DNA of 64,000 nt from Dictyobacter aurantiacus (GCF_003967515.1 NZ_BIFQ01000001.1:5704001-5768000); one strand, 5' to 3'; shown: positions 42,816 to 52,488, numbered from the stretch's first letter. The notes: generated by a model from the sequence alone, not told the origin. Program-made: numbers and translations.

Positions 42816-43280
42816 ATGGATGCGATTGATCGGAAGATTGTTTCTCTGTTGCGGGACAATGGGCGGCTGAGCCAGGAGACGCTGGCCCAGCGCGTCCACC
42901 TGTCGCGGCCGGCGGTGCATGAGCGCGTCAAGCGGCTGGAGGAGCAAGGGATTCTGCGCGGCTACCAGGCGCTGGTCGATTGGGAAGCACTTGGTTTGCC
43001 GATTACGGCCTTTATCTGGGTGCGCACCTCAGGGACGCAGTGCCACGAGGTTGGCCAGCTCTTGATGCGCCTGGGGAATCAGGAGAGCATAGTGGAGGAG
43101 TGTCATCGCGTGACCGGTGAGTGGTGCATGCTGCTCAAGGTCAGGGTGGCCCTGCCGCTGGCGCTGCAGGCGTTGATCGACCGCATCCGGGCCGTGCCCG
43201 ATGTGCAGGCGACCATGACGACGCTGGCCCTCTCCACCCTGAACGCACGTGTGTCAGGGGATGAGGAGGTGCTGGGATGA
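42816..43280 (+). CDS. Lrp/AsnC family regulator
   Basis: The protein has 154 residues. The HTH is MDAIDRKIVSLLRDNGRLSQ, then ETLAQRVHLSRPAVHERVKRLEEQG. The C-terminal RAM domain has GEWCMLLKVRVALPLALQALIDRIRAVPD, in blocks, used for amino-acid binding and octamer assembly. The stop overlaps the start of the amino-acid permease gene by 4 bases (ATGA), so it probably controls transport of the ligand it senses. A TTGACT at 42742-42747 may be its -35. Confidence 0.93.
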   Translation: MDAIDRKIVSLLRDNGRLSQETLAQRVHLSRPAVHERVKRLEEQGILRGYQALVDWEALGLPITAFIWVRTSGTQCHEVGQLLMRLGNQESIVEECHRVTGEWCMLLKVRVALPLALQALIDRIRAVPDVQATMTTLALSTLNARVSGDEEVLG

Positions 43281-44557
43281 AGCAAAGCGTTGTACGCAGT
43301 ATCCGCCTGCCACAGGCGATTGCCCTGTACGTGGCCGCCGTCATCGGCGCCGGTGTCCTGCTCCTGCCCGGACTGGCCGCGAGCATGGCTGGTCCCGCCT
43401 CGATCCTCTCCTGGATCTTTGACTGCTTGTTGGGTATCCCACTGGCCCTGACCTTTGCGGCCCTGGCCAGCCGCTATCCCGACGCTGGAGGTGTGGCCAC
43501 CTTTACCGCGCGTGCCTTCGGCTCGACGACCGGGGCCGTGACTGGCTGGTTCTACTTTATCGCTTCGATTGTCGGGCAGATGATCGTGCCGCTAACGGGG
43601 GCCTACTATATCGCTGACACCCTGCGCCTGGGGCGGGACGCGACCTTTCTGATCGCCGCGTTCATCCTGATCATCGCTATCATCCCGAACCTCTACGGTC
43701 TGCGTGTCAGTGGAAGACTGGCCTTGCTGCTGAGCGCCTGTGTCGCCCTGATGTTATTGATCGCCACGCTGATCTCTCTTCCGCGCATGAGGGCCGCCCA
43801 CTGGACTCCTTTCGCGCCGCACGGACTCCCAGCGATCGGCCAGGCGGGCGTGTTGATCTTCTTTGCCTTCTTTGGCTGGGAGGCCATCGCCCAGCTCTCC
43901 GCTGAATTTAGCGATCCCGAGCGTGATGTGCCGCGCAGCACGCTGTGGAGCGTGGCCCTGGTGACGATACTCTACCTGGGCGTGGCCATCGCCACCATCG
44001 GGACCGGCACCTACGGTACGCTGGCCCTTGATCGTGTCTCGGTGGCCCGGCTGCTGAGCGACGCGCTGGGCCTGGGCGCGGGCACTGTCGCCGCCGTGAT
44101 GGCGCTGGTGATCTCGCTGGGGACCGTCAATGCCTATGTGGCGGCCAGCTCGCGTCTGGGCTATGCGCTGGCACGCGACGGCGCCTTGCCCATCTGGTTG
44201 GAGCGGCTCGACCGGCAGGAGGTGCCCAGACGCTCGCTGCTGGCGATCGGCGTAGTGGCGCTGCTCGGGCTGGGCGCGACCTATCTACTGGACTGGAGTG
44301 CCGGCTCTCTGCTGAGCATCCCCAACTCGCTGGGCATCGCGACCTATGTGGTCGGAACCGCCGCCGGCGCGCGTCTGCTTGCGGGGCTTGCTCGCTGGCT
44401 GGCGGCCGCTAGCTGCCTGTTGTGCCTGGCCATCTTCTTCTTCGCTGGCGCCTCCATCGCCATTCCTCTGATCACCGCCGCGCTCGCCCTGCTCTATCTC
44501 CGGTGGTGTCGACGTCTGCCTGACCATAATGCGCCGGACGATGTGGTAGAATCATAG
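43277..44557 (+). CDS. APC family amino-acid permease
   Basis: The protein has 426 residues with about twelve helices. The first has the glycine-rich unwound segment AAVIGAGVLLLPGLAASMAGP. Further marks are FAALASRYPDAGGVATFTARAFG in blocks and FFAFFGWEAIAQLSAEFSDPERDVPRS in blocks. It should import amino acids by proton symport or exchange; specificity is not readable, but co-expression with an Lrp/AsnC regulator fits an amino acid as both ligand and cargo. Confidence 0.94.
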   Translation: MKQSVVRSIRLPQAIALYVAAVIGAGVLLLPGLAASMAGPASILSWIFDCLLGIPLALTFAALASRYPDAGGVATFTARAFGSTTGAVTGWFYFIASIVGQMIVPLTGAYYIADTLRLGRDATFLIAAFILIIAIIPNLYGLRVSGRLALLLSACVALMLLIATLISLPRMRAAHWTPFAPHGLPAIGQAGVLIFFAFFGWEAIAQLSAEFSDPERDVPRSTLWSVALVTILYLGVAIATIGTGTYGTLALDRVSVARLLSDALGLGAGTVAAVMALVISLGTVNAYVAASSRLGYALARDGALPIWLERLDRQEVPRRSLLAIGVVALLGLGATYLLDWSAGSLLSIPNSLGIATYVVGTAAGARLLAGLARWLAAASCLLCLAIFFFAGASIAIPLITAALALLYLRWCRRLPDHNAPDDVVES

Positions 44558-44642
44558 AAGAGCTTTTGGAAAAGATGAAAGGTCTCTAGAGCAATAGGTG
44601 CAGTGGGCGCTCGATATTGAGCGCCCATCTAGAAAAGGTGGC

Positions 44643-45926
44643 ATGATGCCTGAAGAGAGTAGCCCCCGTATCGCCCAATTGAAGCGTGAGCTAGAGTCTG
44701 GCAGTGCTGACGCGCTGTCATCGTTCTGGAGAGAGCTTGAGGAGCGGCAAGCGCCGCTGGTCGAGCCGATCCCCGATCACCCCACTGAGCGCCTGGTGAC
44801 GTTTGTATGGCGTGGCATGCCGCAGACGCGCAACGTTGTGTTGTTCGCGCGCTATGCGGCGGACGATGACATTGAGAAGCATCTGTTGAAGCGGCTGGGC
44901 GAGAGCGATCTCTGGTATAAAACCTATCGATTACGTTCAGATCTACGCTCGGTCTACCAGTTTTCACCCAACGACTCGCTGGTACCTTTTAAGGACGTGA
45001 CCGATTACCGGGCGCGCATCCGTGGCTTCCAGGCCGATCCGCTCAACGCGCGGCGTTTTGAGTTCCCCAAAGATGAAGAGGACCCGGACGATTTCCTGCA
45101 GGTCCTCTCTCTGCTCGAACTGCCGGACGCGCCGGCCCAGCCCTGGATTACACCACATGGTGATGTGCCGGCCGGTAAGGTAGAGATGCAGCGCTTGAAG
45201 AGCTCTATTCTGGAGAATGAGCGCCGCGTCTGGATCTATACGCCGCCTGGATACAGTGCTGAGAGTGTCGAGCCTTACGGATTGCTGGTCTGCTTTGATG
45301 GCATCGCCTATATTGACGTGGTGCCGACGCCAACGATCATCGAGAACCTGCTGCATGCCGGCAAGATCCCGCCGCTGGTCGTGGTAGTGCCTGATAGCCT
45401 GAATCAGCAGACGCGCAATCGCGAACTGCCCTGTTATCAACCGCACGTCGATTTTCTGACGCGCGAGCTGTTGCCATGGGTCAGGGAACGCTATCACGTC
45501 ACCAGCGATCCCGCGCGGACCATTGTCGCCGGCGCCAGCTATGGTGGATTGGCCGCCGCCTATGCCGCCATGCAGGCGCCCGAGGTCTTCGGCAACGTGC
45601 TCTCGCAGTCTGGCTCTTACTGGTGGGGGAAGGCCCATCCAGAAGATCACACTCCCGAATGGCTGGTACAGCAGTTTGATCAGCGCGAACGTCTGCCGCT
45701 ACGCTTCTATCTGGAGGTTGGTCTGTTTGAGCCATATGAAGCCATGGTCCTCTCCAACCGCCACCTGCGCAGCGTGCTGCAGGACAAAGGATACGACCTG
45801 TGTTATCGCGAGTTTGCTGGTGGTCATGACTACGCCTGCTGGCGCGGCTCGCTGGCCGACGGCCTGCAGTTTCTGCTGCCTGCTGGCTCCCCTACATCGC
45901 GTCGTCATCCCCAGCAGTCAGAATAG
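44643..45926 (+). CDS. Enterochelin esterase-like hydrolase
   Basis: The start at 44643 (MMPEESSPRIAQLK) follows AAAAGGTGG, giving 427 residues. The N-terminal Fes-like domain has VTFVWRGMPQTRNVVLFA and LWYKTYRLRSDLRSVYQFSPND, in blocks. The esterase part shows ENERRVWIYTPPGYS, FDGIAYIDVVPTPTIIENL, the nucleophile VAGASYGGLAAAYAAM and the base region GGHDYACWRGSLADGL. The Fes type hydrolyses ferric siderophore esters in Gram-negative bacteria, but related enzymes act on other esters. No siderophore genes are near. Confidence 0.9.
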   Translation: MMPEESSPRIAQLKRELESGSADALSSFWRELEERQAPLVEPIPDHPTERLVTFVWRGMPQTRNVVLFARYAADDDIEKHLLKRLGESDLWYKTYRLRSDLRSVYQFSPNDSLVPFKDVTDYRARIRGFQADPLNARRFEFPKDEEDPDDFLQVLSLLELPDAPAQPWITPHGDVPAGKVEMQRLKSSILENERRVWIYTPPGYSAESVEPYGLLVCFDGIAYIDVVPTPTIIENLLHAGKIPPLVVVVPDSLNQQTRNRELPCYQPHVDFLTRELLPWVRERYHVTSDPARTIVAGASYGGLAAAYAAMQAPEVFGNVLSQSGSYWWGKAHPEDHTPEWLVQQFDQRERLPLRFYLEVGLFEPYEAMVLSNRHLRSVLQDKGYDLCYREFAGGHDYACWRGSLADGLQFLLPAGSPTSRRHPQQSE

Positions 45927-45929
45927 ATT

Positions 45930-45963
45930 TGTATAGAGTGGTAGGATCCTACCACTCTATACA
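45930..45963. terminator. Perfect 34-bp palindrome, likely terminator
   Basis: TGTATAGAGTGGTAGGA and its exact complement with no loop, four bases after the esterase stop. It may act as a terminator hairpin or an operator. The next gene starts 55 bases beyond. Confidence 0.6.
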
Positions 45964-46017
45964 GTAACACGTTGGGCGCGTCAGCGTCATCGCGTTGAAT
46001 ACAGAGAGAGGCAAGTT

Positions 46018-46491
46018 ATGGTTATTTTAGAGCCCATGAGCGAAGTGGATTTTCAGAGCTATCTGGATTTCGCGGTGGCCGATTACGCGCAGGAGCACGT
46101 GAAGAGCGGACGCTGGTCCCAGGAGGAGGCGCTGGAGCAGTCCAGAAAACAGTACGCCGAGCTGCTGCCGAACGGGGTTGCCTCGCCCGACCAATACCTG
46201 TTCACCATCGTCGACCCGGACCACCAGCGCAAGGTGGGCATACTCTGGTTTGCGCGAGAGGCACGCGCGGGCCAGCATGCCGCCTTTGTCTATGATGTCC
46301 GCATTGATGAGGAGTATCGCCACCAGGGTTACGGCTCACAGGCCTTCCTCGAAATGGAGAAGAAGGTGCGTGACCTCGGCCTCAGCAGGATAGGTCTGCA
46401 CGTCTTCGGTCACAACCAGCCCGCCCTGGCGATGTACCAGAAACTTGGCTACGTGGCCACCAACATCGTCATGGCCAAAGACCTTGATTAG
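46018..46491 (+). CDS. GNAT family N-acetyltransferase
   Basis: The protein has 157 residues. The acetyl-CoA pyrophosphate loop is VRIDEEYRHQGYGSQA (R/QxxGxG/A), in the form EEYRHQGYGSQAF. The C-terminal part HVFGHNQPALAMYQKLGYVA is the normal GNAT end. The acceptor is unknown. The stop is 12 bases before the WD40 gene, so the two are probably co-transcribed. Confidence 0.93.
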   Translation: MVILEPMSEVDFQSYLDFAVADYAQEHVKSGRWSQEEALEQSRKQYAELLPNGVASPDQYLFTIVDPDHQRKVGILWFAREARAGQHAAFVYDVRIDEEYRHQGYGSQAFLEMEKKVRDLGLSRIGLHVFGHNQPALAMYQKLGYVATNIVMAKDLD

Positions 46492-46503
46492 GAGCCTGTA
46501 TCG

Positions 46504-47604
46504 ATGTCTGTAGATGATATGGGGCGGCAGCCGCAGGGTGCATCGCCACGTGGTGTTCGGCTGCTACGCGTCTTTCAGGGGCGGGAAAACTTTGTAGTCA
46601 CCATTGCCTGGTCGCCGGATGGGACGCGCCTGGCTACCGGTTCCGCCGATGAAGCGAGACTACACATCTGGAACACGCACAGCGGCGAGCTGCTGTATGT
46701 CTCCCCAATCTATCCATCCTCCATCAAAGCACTGGCCTGGTCACCCGACGCGCGACGACTGGCTTTCGGCTTCAGTACCGAGGCCTGGATATGGGACAGC
46801 GGAAGTGGTGAACTACTGACATGCCGGGAAGGGCATCACGCCGGGCTGTGGCGACTATCGTGGTCGTCCGATGGGACGCGCCTGGCTGGTTGGTCTGTGG
46901 GTTGGGAGGTGCGTGTATGGGATGGCGGCAATGGGAATGTGCTTTATGAGGTGCCTGGGCACAACGAAGGTCTAAAGTCGCCGATGGCGTGGTCGCCTGA
47001 CGGGAGGATGCTGGCCACGGGTCAGACGGACGGGATTGTGCGTATGTGGGATGGATATACTGGGCAGCTTTTGCATAAGCTGGAAGGGGACCAGGACAAG
47101 GTCTGGTCGCTGGGGTGGTCGCCGGATGGGACGCGCCTGGCCGCCAGCACGACCGGCAATGTCGCGCGCATCTGGGATGGCAGCAATGGGCAACTCCACC
47201 ATGTGCTGCGCGGACATGAAGGCTGGGTCAGAGCTGTGGAGTGGTCGCCGGATGGGTGGCAACTGGCCACCGGCTCCACGGATACGACGATTCGGCTGTG
47301 GGATAGGGATAGTGGGAAACTTCGGCAGACGTTGCAGGGGCTGCCAGCCCCGTTTCTTCACGCCCTGGCGTGGTCGAATGATGGCATGTATCTGGCTGCT
47401 AGTGTTTACAAAGGCCGCCCCGGTCAGGTCTTAATCTGGCATACTCCTGATTGGACCTGGCGGGCAACAGTGCCATTGCCTGGCCTGATCCATGGCAATG
47501 GATTTATCTGGCATCCCTATCGGCCTCTGCTGGTGGCCGTAGGGCCAACGCGTGCCGAGGTTAGCCTCTGGCAACTGGAGGCAGGAAGTGATTTCGCTTC
47601 CTGA
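46504..47604 (+). CDS. WD40 repeat protein
   Basis: The protein has 366 residues. About seven WD40 units occur, with the recurrent elements AWSPDGTRLATGS, WSPDGRMLATGQTDG and IRLWDRDSGKL. Repeats are spaced by about 42 residues and fill the whole length, so the product is a single beta-propeller without an added domain. No signal peptide or membrane part was seen. It probably serves as a scaffold; the neighbour GNAT may be a partner by co-transcription only. Confidence 0.93.
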   Translation: MSVDDMGRQPQGASPRGVRLLRVFQGRENFVVTIAWSPDGTRLATGSADEARLHIWNTHSGELLYVSPIYPSSIKALAWSPDARRLAFGFSTEAWIWDSGSGELLTCREGHHAGLWRLSWSSDGTRLAGWSVGWEVRVWDGGNGNVLYEVPGHNEGLKSPMAWSPDGRMLATGQTDGIVRMWDGYTGQLLHKLEGDQDKVWSLGWSPDGTRLAASTTGNVARIWDGSNGQLHHVLRGHEGWVRAVEWSPDGWQLATGSTDTTIRLWDRDSGKLRQTLQGLPAPFLHALAWSNDGMYLAASVYKGRPGQVLIWHTPDWTWRATVPLPGLIHGNGFIWHPYRPLLVAVGPTRAEVSLWQLEAGSDFAS

Positions 47605-47704
47605 TACGCCTGGCTGAAACGGCCTGTGTGGGCCTCGGCAAACATGGTTGTGCGGGGAGAGGAAGAAATCGGACGCGAGGTCCGAACATATGGAGGAGTA
47701 AGGT

Positions 47705-48565
47705 ATGGAGACAGTGGAACTGCCAGCTTTAGAGGTTTTGCAGGCGCTGGGTGTCGATGGGACGCCCGTCGCCACGCCTTTGCTTGGCGGATTCGATATG
47801 GCGATGTGGCGGGTGGAGCACGAGGGGCAGACATACGCGCTGCGCGTGTTTCGTCCGGGGGCATACGAAGAGTGCGAGCGCGAGCAGGTGGTGATGGAGG
47901 CCGCTCACGCAGCGGGTCTGCCGGTGCCCCGCGTGCATAGGATGGGAACCTGGCAGGATCGTCCGGCGCTGTTGATAAGCTGGATAGCCGGACGAACGCT
48001 GGCGGATGAATTGCGGGCGCGGCCATGGCACCTGTGGCCGTTGGGCATCGCCTTTGGGCGTACGCAGGCCGCCATTAACGCGGTGGAGGCCCCCGCGCTG
48101 TTAAAGCAACTGCCAGAGTCATGGATTAGCTGGCGCTGCGAGGGTGAAGAGGCTCTGCAGGATCGCCTGCGTGCGCTCTCTCAGGGCAAGCAGGCGCTAT
48201 TGCACCTGGATTATCATCTACTCAACGTCCTGACAGATGGCAGGCGCATCACCGGCGTGGTTGATTGGGCCAACGCGCGCGCCGGTGATCCACGGGCCGA
48301 TGCCGCCCGCACCATCTCCATTCTGCGCCTCGATCCCCTGGTACGCCGCCCTCTCATCCAATGGCTGGCCCTGGGACTCTTCTCCCTGGCCTGGCGCGTC
48401 GGCTATCAGCGCGCTGGCGGCCGCCTCAACGATATAGCCGCCTTCTATGCCTGGTCCGGCACAGTGCTCCAGCGCGACCGGGCGCCACGCTATCAGCAAC
48501 AACCGCACGCCCTCGCCCCCGCCCGCCGCTGGACCAACAAATGGAAGTCGCGCGCCAACCTCTAG
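47705..48565 (+). CDS. Aminoglycoside phosphotransferase (APH)-like kinase
   Basis: The protein has 286 residues with a GGAGGAG ribosome site. The N-lobe shows TYALRVFRPGAYEECEREQVV in blocks, PAVLLISWIAGRTL, and the catalytic loop reads LLHLDYHLLNVLTDGRRITGVVDWANARAGDPRADAAR, in blocks: HLDYHLLNVL then GVVDWANA. The C-terminal part is like that of APH/choline-kinase proteins, not like true aminoglycoside resistance enzymes. The acceptor is unknown. Confidence 0.88.
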   Translation: METVELPALEVLQALGVDGTPVATPLLGGFDMAMWRVEHEGQTYALRVFRPGAYEECEREQVVMEAAHAAGLPVPRVHRMGTWQDRPALLISWIAGRTLADELRARPWHLWPLGIAFGRTQAAINAVEAPALLKQLPESWISWRCEGEEALQDRLRALSQGKQALLHLDYHLLNVLTDGRRITGVVDWANARAGDPRADAARTISILRLDPLVRRPLIQWLALGLFSLAWRVGYQRAGGRLNDIAAFYAWSGTVLQRDRAPRYQQQPHALAPARRWTNKWKSRANL

Positions 48566-48682
48566 TGATTTCTTATAGACGTAGAGCCCCGCTCTGCATC
48601 ACCTAAAAAGAGCAAGATAGAAGAAGTTTTGTCCCGCTTGAGGTGATACGCTAATAATAACTCTTTGAGCACTGGTTACTCT

Positions 48683-48790
48683 CATGTGCTGATGTCACCG
48701 GGGCGCGCATGCGCGCCCCGGTGACACCACCCAAAATCAGGGCGTCCGCGCCAGCGGACGCCCGTGCGGGGGCGCTCAAGCGCACCAGTA
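48683..48790. repeat. Palindromic element, reversed order
   Basis: A perfect palindromic long hairpin (TGTCACCGGGGCGCGC and complement, about 48694-48727) is followed by the GC module GGCGTCCGCGCCAGCGGACGC (48730-48751), so the order is opposite to most other copies. It lies upstream of the PhnB-like gene. Confidence 0.85.
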
Positions 48791-48856
48791 AGATGAGCAT
48801 GCAACACTCTTAAAGCCCAACACATAGTCATATACGAAGGAAGGGAAGCACCGGCG

Positions 48857-49270
48857 ATGGCCGATACAAAGCAACGCATCACCACCTTTTTGATGTTCGA
48901 AGGCCAGGCCGAAGAGGCCATGAATTACTACATCTCTATCTTTGAGCAGGCGGAGATCCTGAGCATCCGGCGCTATGGTCCCGGTGAGGCGGGCGACGAG
49001 GGAAGCGTCATGCTCGCGACCTTTTCACTGTACGGACAGGTATTCATGTGCATCGATAGCAACGTCAAGCACCAGTTTACCTTTACCCCGGCCATCTCTT
49101 TGTATGTCACCTGTATGACCGACGAGGAGATCGAGCGCCACTTTGCCCGGCTCTCTCAGGACGGTCAGGTGCTTATGCCACTCGGGGAGTATCCTGGTAT
49201 CGGCAAGTTTGGCTGGGTGGCCGACAGGTACGGCGTTTCCTGGCAATTGAACCTGGAGCAAAACGCTTAA
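48857..49270 (+). CDS. VOC/PhnB-like protein
   Basis: The protein has 137 residues. The start QRITTFLMFEGQAEEAMNYY, then FEQAEILSIRRYGPGE, VMLATFSLYGQVFMCID and GWVADRYGVSWQLNL mark a PhnB/3-demethylubiquinone-9 methyltransferase-like VOC fold. A true catalytic role is not evident. It lies 18 bases before the SMP-30 gene, suggesting an operon. Confidence 0.88.
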   Translation: MADTKQRITTFLMFEGQAEEAMNYYISIFEQAEILSIRRYGPGEAGDEGSVMLATFSLYGQVFMCIDSNVKHQFTFTPAISLYVTCMTDEEIERHFARLSQDGQVLMPLGEYPGIGKFGWVADRYGVSWQLNLEQNA

Positions 49271-49288
49271 GGAAAGGGAGGCCGCAGC

Positions 49289-50119
49289 ATGTCTGATACG
49301 CAGGTTCTGCTGAGCGGGCTGGCATTCGGCGAATCGCCGCGCTGGCACCAGGGCCGTTTGTGGTTCTCCCATTGGGGAACTGATGAGATTATTGCCATTG
49401 ACCCGCAGGGCAAGAGCAAGGTTGTCGCCCGCGTGCCGACCGCGCTCCCCTTCTGCATCGATTGGCTGCATGATGGCCGCCTGCTCGTGGTCTCGGGACG
49501 CGAAGGGCTGCTGCTGCGCCAGGAATCCGGTGGAGAACTGGTGACGCACGCCACGCTCTCTCACCTTGCTCCCATCTGGAACGAGATTGTGGTGGATGGG
49601 CGCGGCAACATCTACGTCAACGGTGGCGGCTTCGACGCTCCCGGTGTGATCGCGGTGATCACGCCGGATGGAACGGTGCGCCAGGTGGCCGAGGGGCTCG
49701 CCTTCCCCAATGGCATGGCTGTGACGCCCGACAACAAAACGCTGATCGTAGCCGAGTCCCATGCCACCTGCCTTACTGCCTTCGACATCAACGCCGACGG
49801 CAATCTATCGCGACGGCGCGTCTGGGCTGATCTCGCAGGACTCGCTCCCGACGGCATCTGTCTCGACTCCGAAGGCGCCGTCTGGTACGCCACCGTTCCC
49901 GGCATGTGCTGCGTACGCGTCAAAAAGGGCGGTGAAGTTCTGCAGCGCATCCAGCTTGACCGGGGCTGCTTTGCCTGCATGCTTGGCGGCCAGGATAAAC
50001 GGACGCTATTTATGTTGGCCGCCGAGTGGCACGGCTTTGAGCACATGATGGACCAGGAGCGCACCGGAAAGATTCTTATAGCCAATGTTTCGGTGCCCGG
50101 AGTTGGCTGGCCATCATAA
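49289..50119 (+). CDS. SMP-30/gluconolactonase-like protein
   Basis: The protein has 276 residues. The SMP-30 metal-site pattern is present: ESPRWHQGRLWFSHWGTD (first Glu), NEIVVDGRGNIYVNGG (Asn), FPNGMAVTPDNKTLIVAES in blocks, and DGICLDSEGAVWYAT (Asp). It is a six-bladed lactonase-type propeller that would hydrolyse lactones or similar esters with a bound divalent metal. It follows the PhnB-like gene. Confidence 0.93.
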   Translation: MSDTQVLLSGLAFGESPRWHQGRLWFSHWGTDEIIAIDPQGKSKVVARVPTALPFCIDWLHDGRLLVVSGREGLLLRQESGGELVTHATLSHLAPIWNEIVVDGRGNIYVNGGGFDAPGVIAVITPDGTVRQVAEGLAFPNGMAVTPDNKTLIVAESHATCLTAFDINADGNLSRRRVWADLAGLAPDGICLDSEGAVWYATVPGMCCVRVKKGGEVLQRIQLDRGCFACMLGGQDKRTLFMLAAEWHGFEHMMDQERTGKILIANVSVPGVGWPS

Positions 50120-50228
50120 TGGGCGCGAGACCCAATACATTCAACTGTCCCTTGAACGCCAGGACAAGGGAAATGAATGTGAGATGCATATTCATGCGAC
50201 GAGGAGAACTCGGCCGCGAGGGCCGAAC

Positions 50229-51065
50229 CTACGGGAGGGTGCGCAGGAAGTCGAGCACGATCTGGTTGAATGCGGTGGGTTTCTCCATGTTGGGCATGTG
50301 ATGGGTGTCGGGGATCTCGACGCGCCGGGCGCCGGGAATGTCCTGGACCAGCTTGTCGGCGCTCTTATGAAGCTGGAAGTGGTCGTCGGCCCCCACGATG
50401 ATCAGGGTGGGGATGTGGACCTCGCCCAGCCGTCCGTAGGCCGGGGGGTCCAGGTCCTGGCGTGGAGCTGGATCCAGTATCCAGGCGAACGAATATTCAG
50501 AGAGATATTGTCGCACCCGCTGCCGTGCTTCTGGATAGGCGCGGGATGGTACCAGCGTGGGATGAGCCATCAGGCACTCGACCATCCTGGGACGGTTGCG
50601 ATCCTGGATCGCCTGCTCGAATGGCATCCATTGCTGGATTACGGTCTGCAGCTGTTCCTGGGTGAACATTACCTCGTGTGGATAGCCCGAGACGGGCGAG
50701 CCGACCAGGATCAGCGCATCCACCATCGTGGGATGCTCAAGCGTAAAATCCAGGGCGATCTCGCCCCCCAGGGAGAGGCCGAGCAAGTAGGTGCGCTGAA
50801 TGCCGAGAAAGTTGAGCAGAGCGTAGAGGTCGTCCCGGTCGGCATAGGGGTGCTGGGGCAGATCCGATTTGCCGAAGCCGCGAATATCATAGCGGATCAC
50901 ATGGTAGCGTTGGGCCAGCACATAAAATTGATCATCCCACATGCGTCGATCCATATAACCACCGTGCAGCAGCACCAGCGGATGTCCCTGGCCCAGCATC
51001 TCGTAATAGATCCAGGTGCCATTGCTCTCGACGAAGCCTGTCTGTACCTGTTGCGCGTTATTCAT
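50229..51065 (-). CDS. Alpha/beta hydrolase
   Basis: The protein has 278 residues with GGTGGAGAC before the ATG. The oxyanion part is LVLLHGGYMDRRMWDDQ, then YDIRGFGKSD, the nucleophile LLGLSLGGEIALDF, acid in IIVGADDHFQL and base in DTHHMPNMEKP. It resembles the hydrolase at 41837-42670 in layout (about 278 residues, same elbow and same VxHMPxMEKP-type end), so the two may be paralogues. The substrate is unknown. Confidence 0.93.
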   Translation of the reverse strand: MNNAQQVQTGFVESNGTWIYYEMLGQGHPLVLLHGGYMDRRMWDDQFYVLAQRYHVIRYDIRGFGKSDLPQHPYADRDDLYALLNFLGIQRTYLLGLSLGGEIALDFTLEHPTMVDALILVGSPVSGYPHEVMFTQEQLQTVIQQWMPFEQAIQDRNRPRMVECLMAHPTLVPSRAYPEARQRVRQYLSEYSFAWILDPAPRQDLDPPAYGRLGEVHIPTLIIVGADDHFQLHKSADKLVQDIPGARRVEIPDTHHMPNMEKPTAFNQIVLDFLRTLP

Positions 51066-51170
51066 GTCTCCACCTCAAATGACCTCTTGAAGCGCACGTG
51101 TGCCAGGCACGCGCCTGCATGCTTGTATGTATATGCGCCTATTCCACATGAAAACTGGTAAAATCTTTTT

Positions 51171-52289
51171 TTATTGGATACACCTGACTTCCATAGCCGT
51201 TGTTTGCAGCCCTCCAGCGCTTTCACCTCCGCAGACAGGCTCTGGCGTTTTCAACATGGCTGGATCAGTATGGGGTCGGGTCAGGAAGCGCTGGATGATC
51301 GGGATAACGGTGCGGGCACGGATGAAGAAGGAGGCATGGTTGCCTTTGTTGAGCGCGACCAGCGTGACGCGCGGAATTAAGCGCGCCATCAGTCGGGCGT
51401 CCTCGAAGGGCACATCCTCATCATCGGTGCCGTGGACGATCAGGGTGGGGACCTTAATCCGCGCGAGCGGATACTGCTCGATGGCCGCGAAGTGATGCTG
51501 ATCATTGTGATAGCCCGCCTCGCGCAGGTGATAGATGGTCCCAGAACAGAGCATGCCGGCCATCACGTGCCCCATCGGCAGCAGGCGGATGAAGGGCAGG
51601 ATGCAGTAGAGGAAGAGGTCGGAGACCAGCAGATGCTCGACCCGCTGCAGCAGATAGCGTTTCCATGGGGGCAGCAACAGCAGGCTCTCGGCGGGACAGT
51701 AGCGCTGCACGATGGCCCCGATCATCACCAGGCTGCGGCAGCGCTCGGGATGGCGCAGGGCGAACTGGATCGCTGAAGGTCCCCCGCCTGAGAATCCGAT
51801 CACGCTCGCCTGCTCGATACCGAGTTCGTCGAGCAGGGCCGCGTACATATCCGCCTGCTGTTCCGGTGAGGCGCCCGAGCTCTGCGGCGTGCCCAGGTAG
51901 CCTGGTCGCGAAGGAGAGATCAGCATGCACTGCTCGGGATCGAAAAACTGCGCGAAGGCCAGTCCCTGATCGTAGCCGCCGGGCGTCCCGTGGGCGTAGA
52001 TAACCGCCGCTCCCTGACCGCTGACCTGGTACTCGACGGGTCCGGCGCTGGTGTGCGCCACCAGGCCATTGCTGCGGATGCGACGCAGCTCCTGTCGGCG
52101 CCACGAACGATACGACTGCAGCGTCCCCACCAGCGCGGTCGCCAACAACGTCAGCAGACCGACCAGGAAGAAGCTATTGATGCCAGACCGCAGGAGCCCA
52201 CGCGCTTTTATCACCAACGTTCCCGGCCCGGCGATTCCAGATAGAGCCCGCGCGGCGACCAGCAGAGAAAAGATACGCCCGATCACCAT
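51171..52289 (-). CDS. Membrane-anchored alpha/beta hydrolase
   Basis: The start at 52289 (MVIGRIFSLLVAARALSG) gives 372 residues; a longer frame extends upstream without a clear ribosome site. A hydrophobic helix (about 38-60) precedes the alpha/beta hydrolase domain: VIYAHGTPGGYDQGLAF, SPSRPGYLGTPQSSGAS, the nucleophile VIGFSGGGPSAIQFALRH, then VPTLIVHGTDDEDVPFED and LNKGNHASFF. The substrate is unknown. It is separated from the neighbouring hydrolase by about 105 bases on the same strand. Confidence 0.9.
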   Translation of the reverse strand: MVIGRIFSLLVAARALSGIAGPGTLVIKARGLLRSGINSFFLVGLLTLLATALVGTLQSYRSWRRQELRRIRSNGLVAHTSAGPVEYQVSGQGAAVIYAHGTPGGYDQGLAFAQFFDPEQCMLISPSRPGYLGTPQSSGASPEQQADMYAALLDELGIEQASVIGFSGGGPSAIQFALRHPERCRSLVMIGAIVQRYCPAESLLLLPPWKRYLLQRVEHLLVSDLFLYCILPFIRLLPMGHVMAGMLCSGTIYHLREAGYHNDQHHFAAIEQYPLARIKVPTLIVHGTDDEDVPFEDARLMARLIPRVTLVALNKGNHASFFIRARTVIPIIQRFLTRPHTDPAMLKTPEPVCGGESAGGLQTTAMEVRCIQ

Positions 52290-52488
52290 ATCCCCCTTCC
52301 AGGTTCTAGGTAGAGATAATATCGTTAGCAACGCTGTGCAAAAATAATGAAACGCTGCCATTGTTTGAGCCAAGAAAGACTGTACCAGATCCTCCGCACG
52401 CTGGCAACAAATCGGACCGTAAATAGCAGAAGTGGGTGATAGAAGTTGATGGCTTGCACATGTCCAGCCTTACTTTTCATTTCCTGCC

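Noticed and set aside
47705..48565. Aminoglycoside resistance gene
   Set aside because: The catalytic loop only shows the broad APH/kinase fold; nothing points to a drug substrate.
50085..51161. 358-codon plus-strand frame
   Set aside because: It is antisense to the alpha/beta hydrolase with a complete triad.
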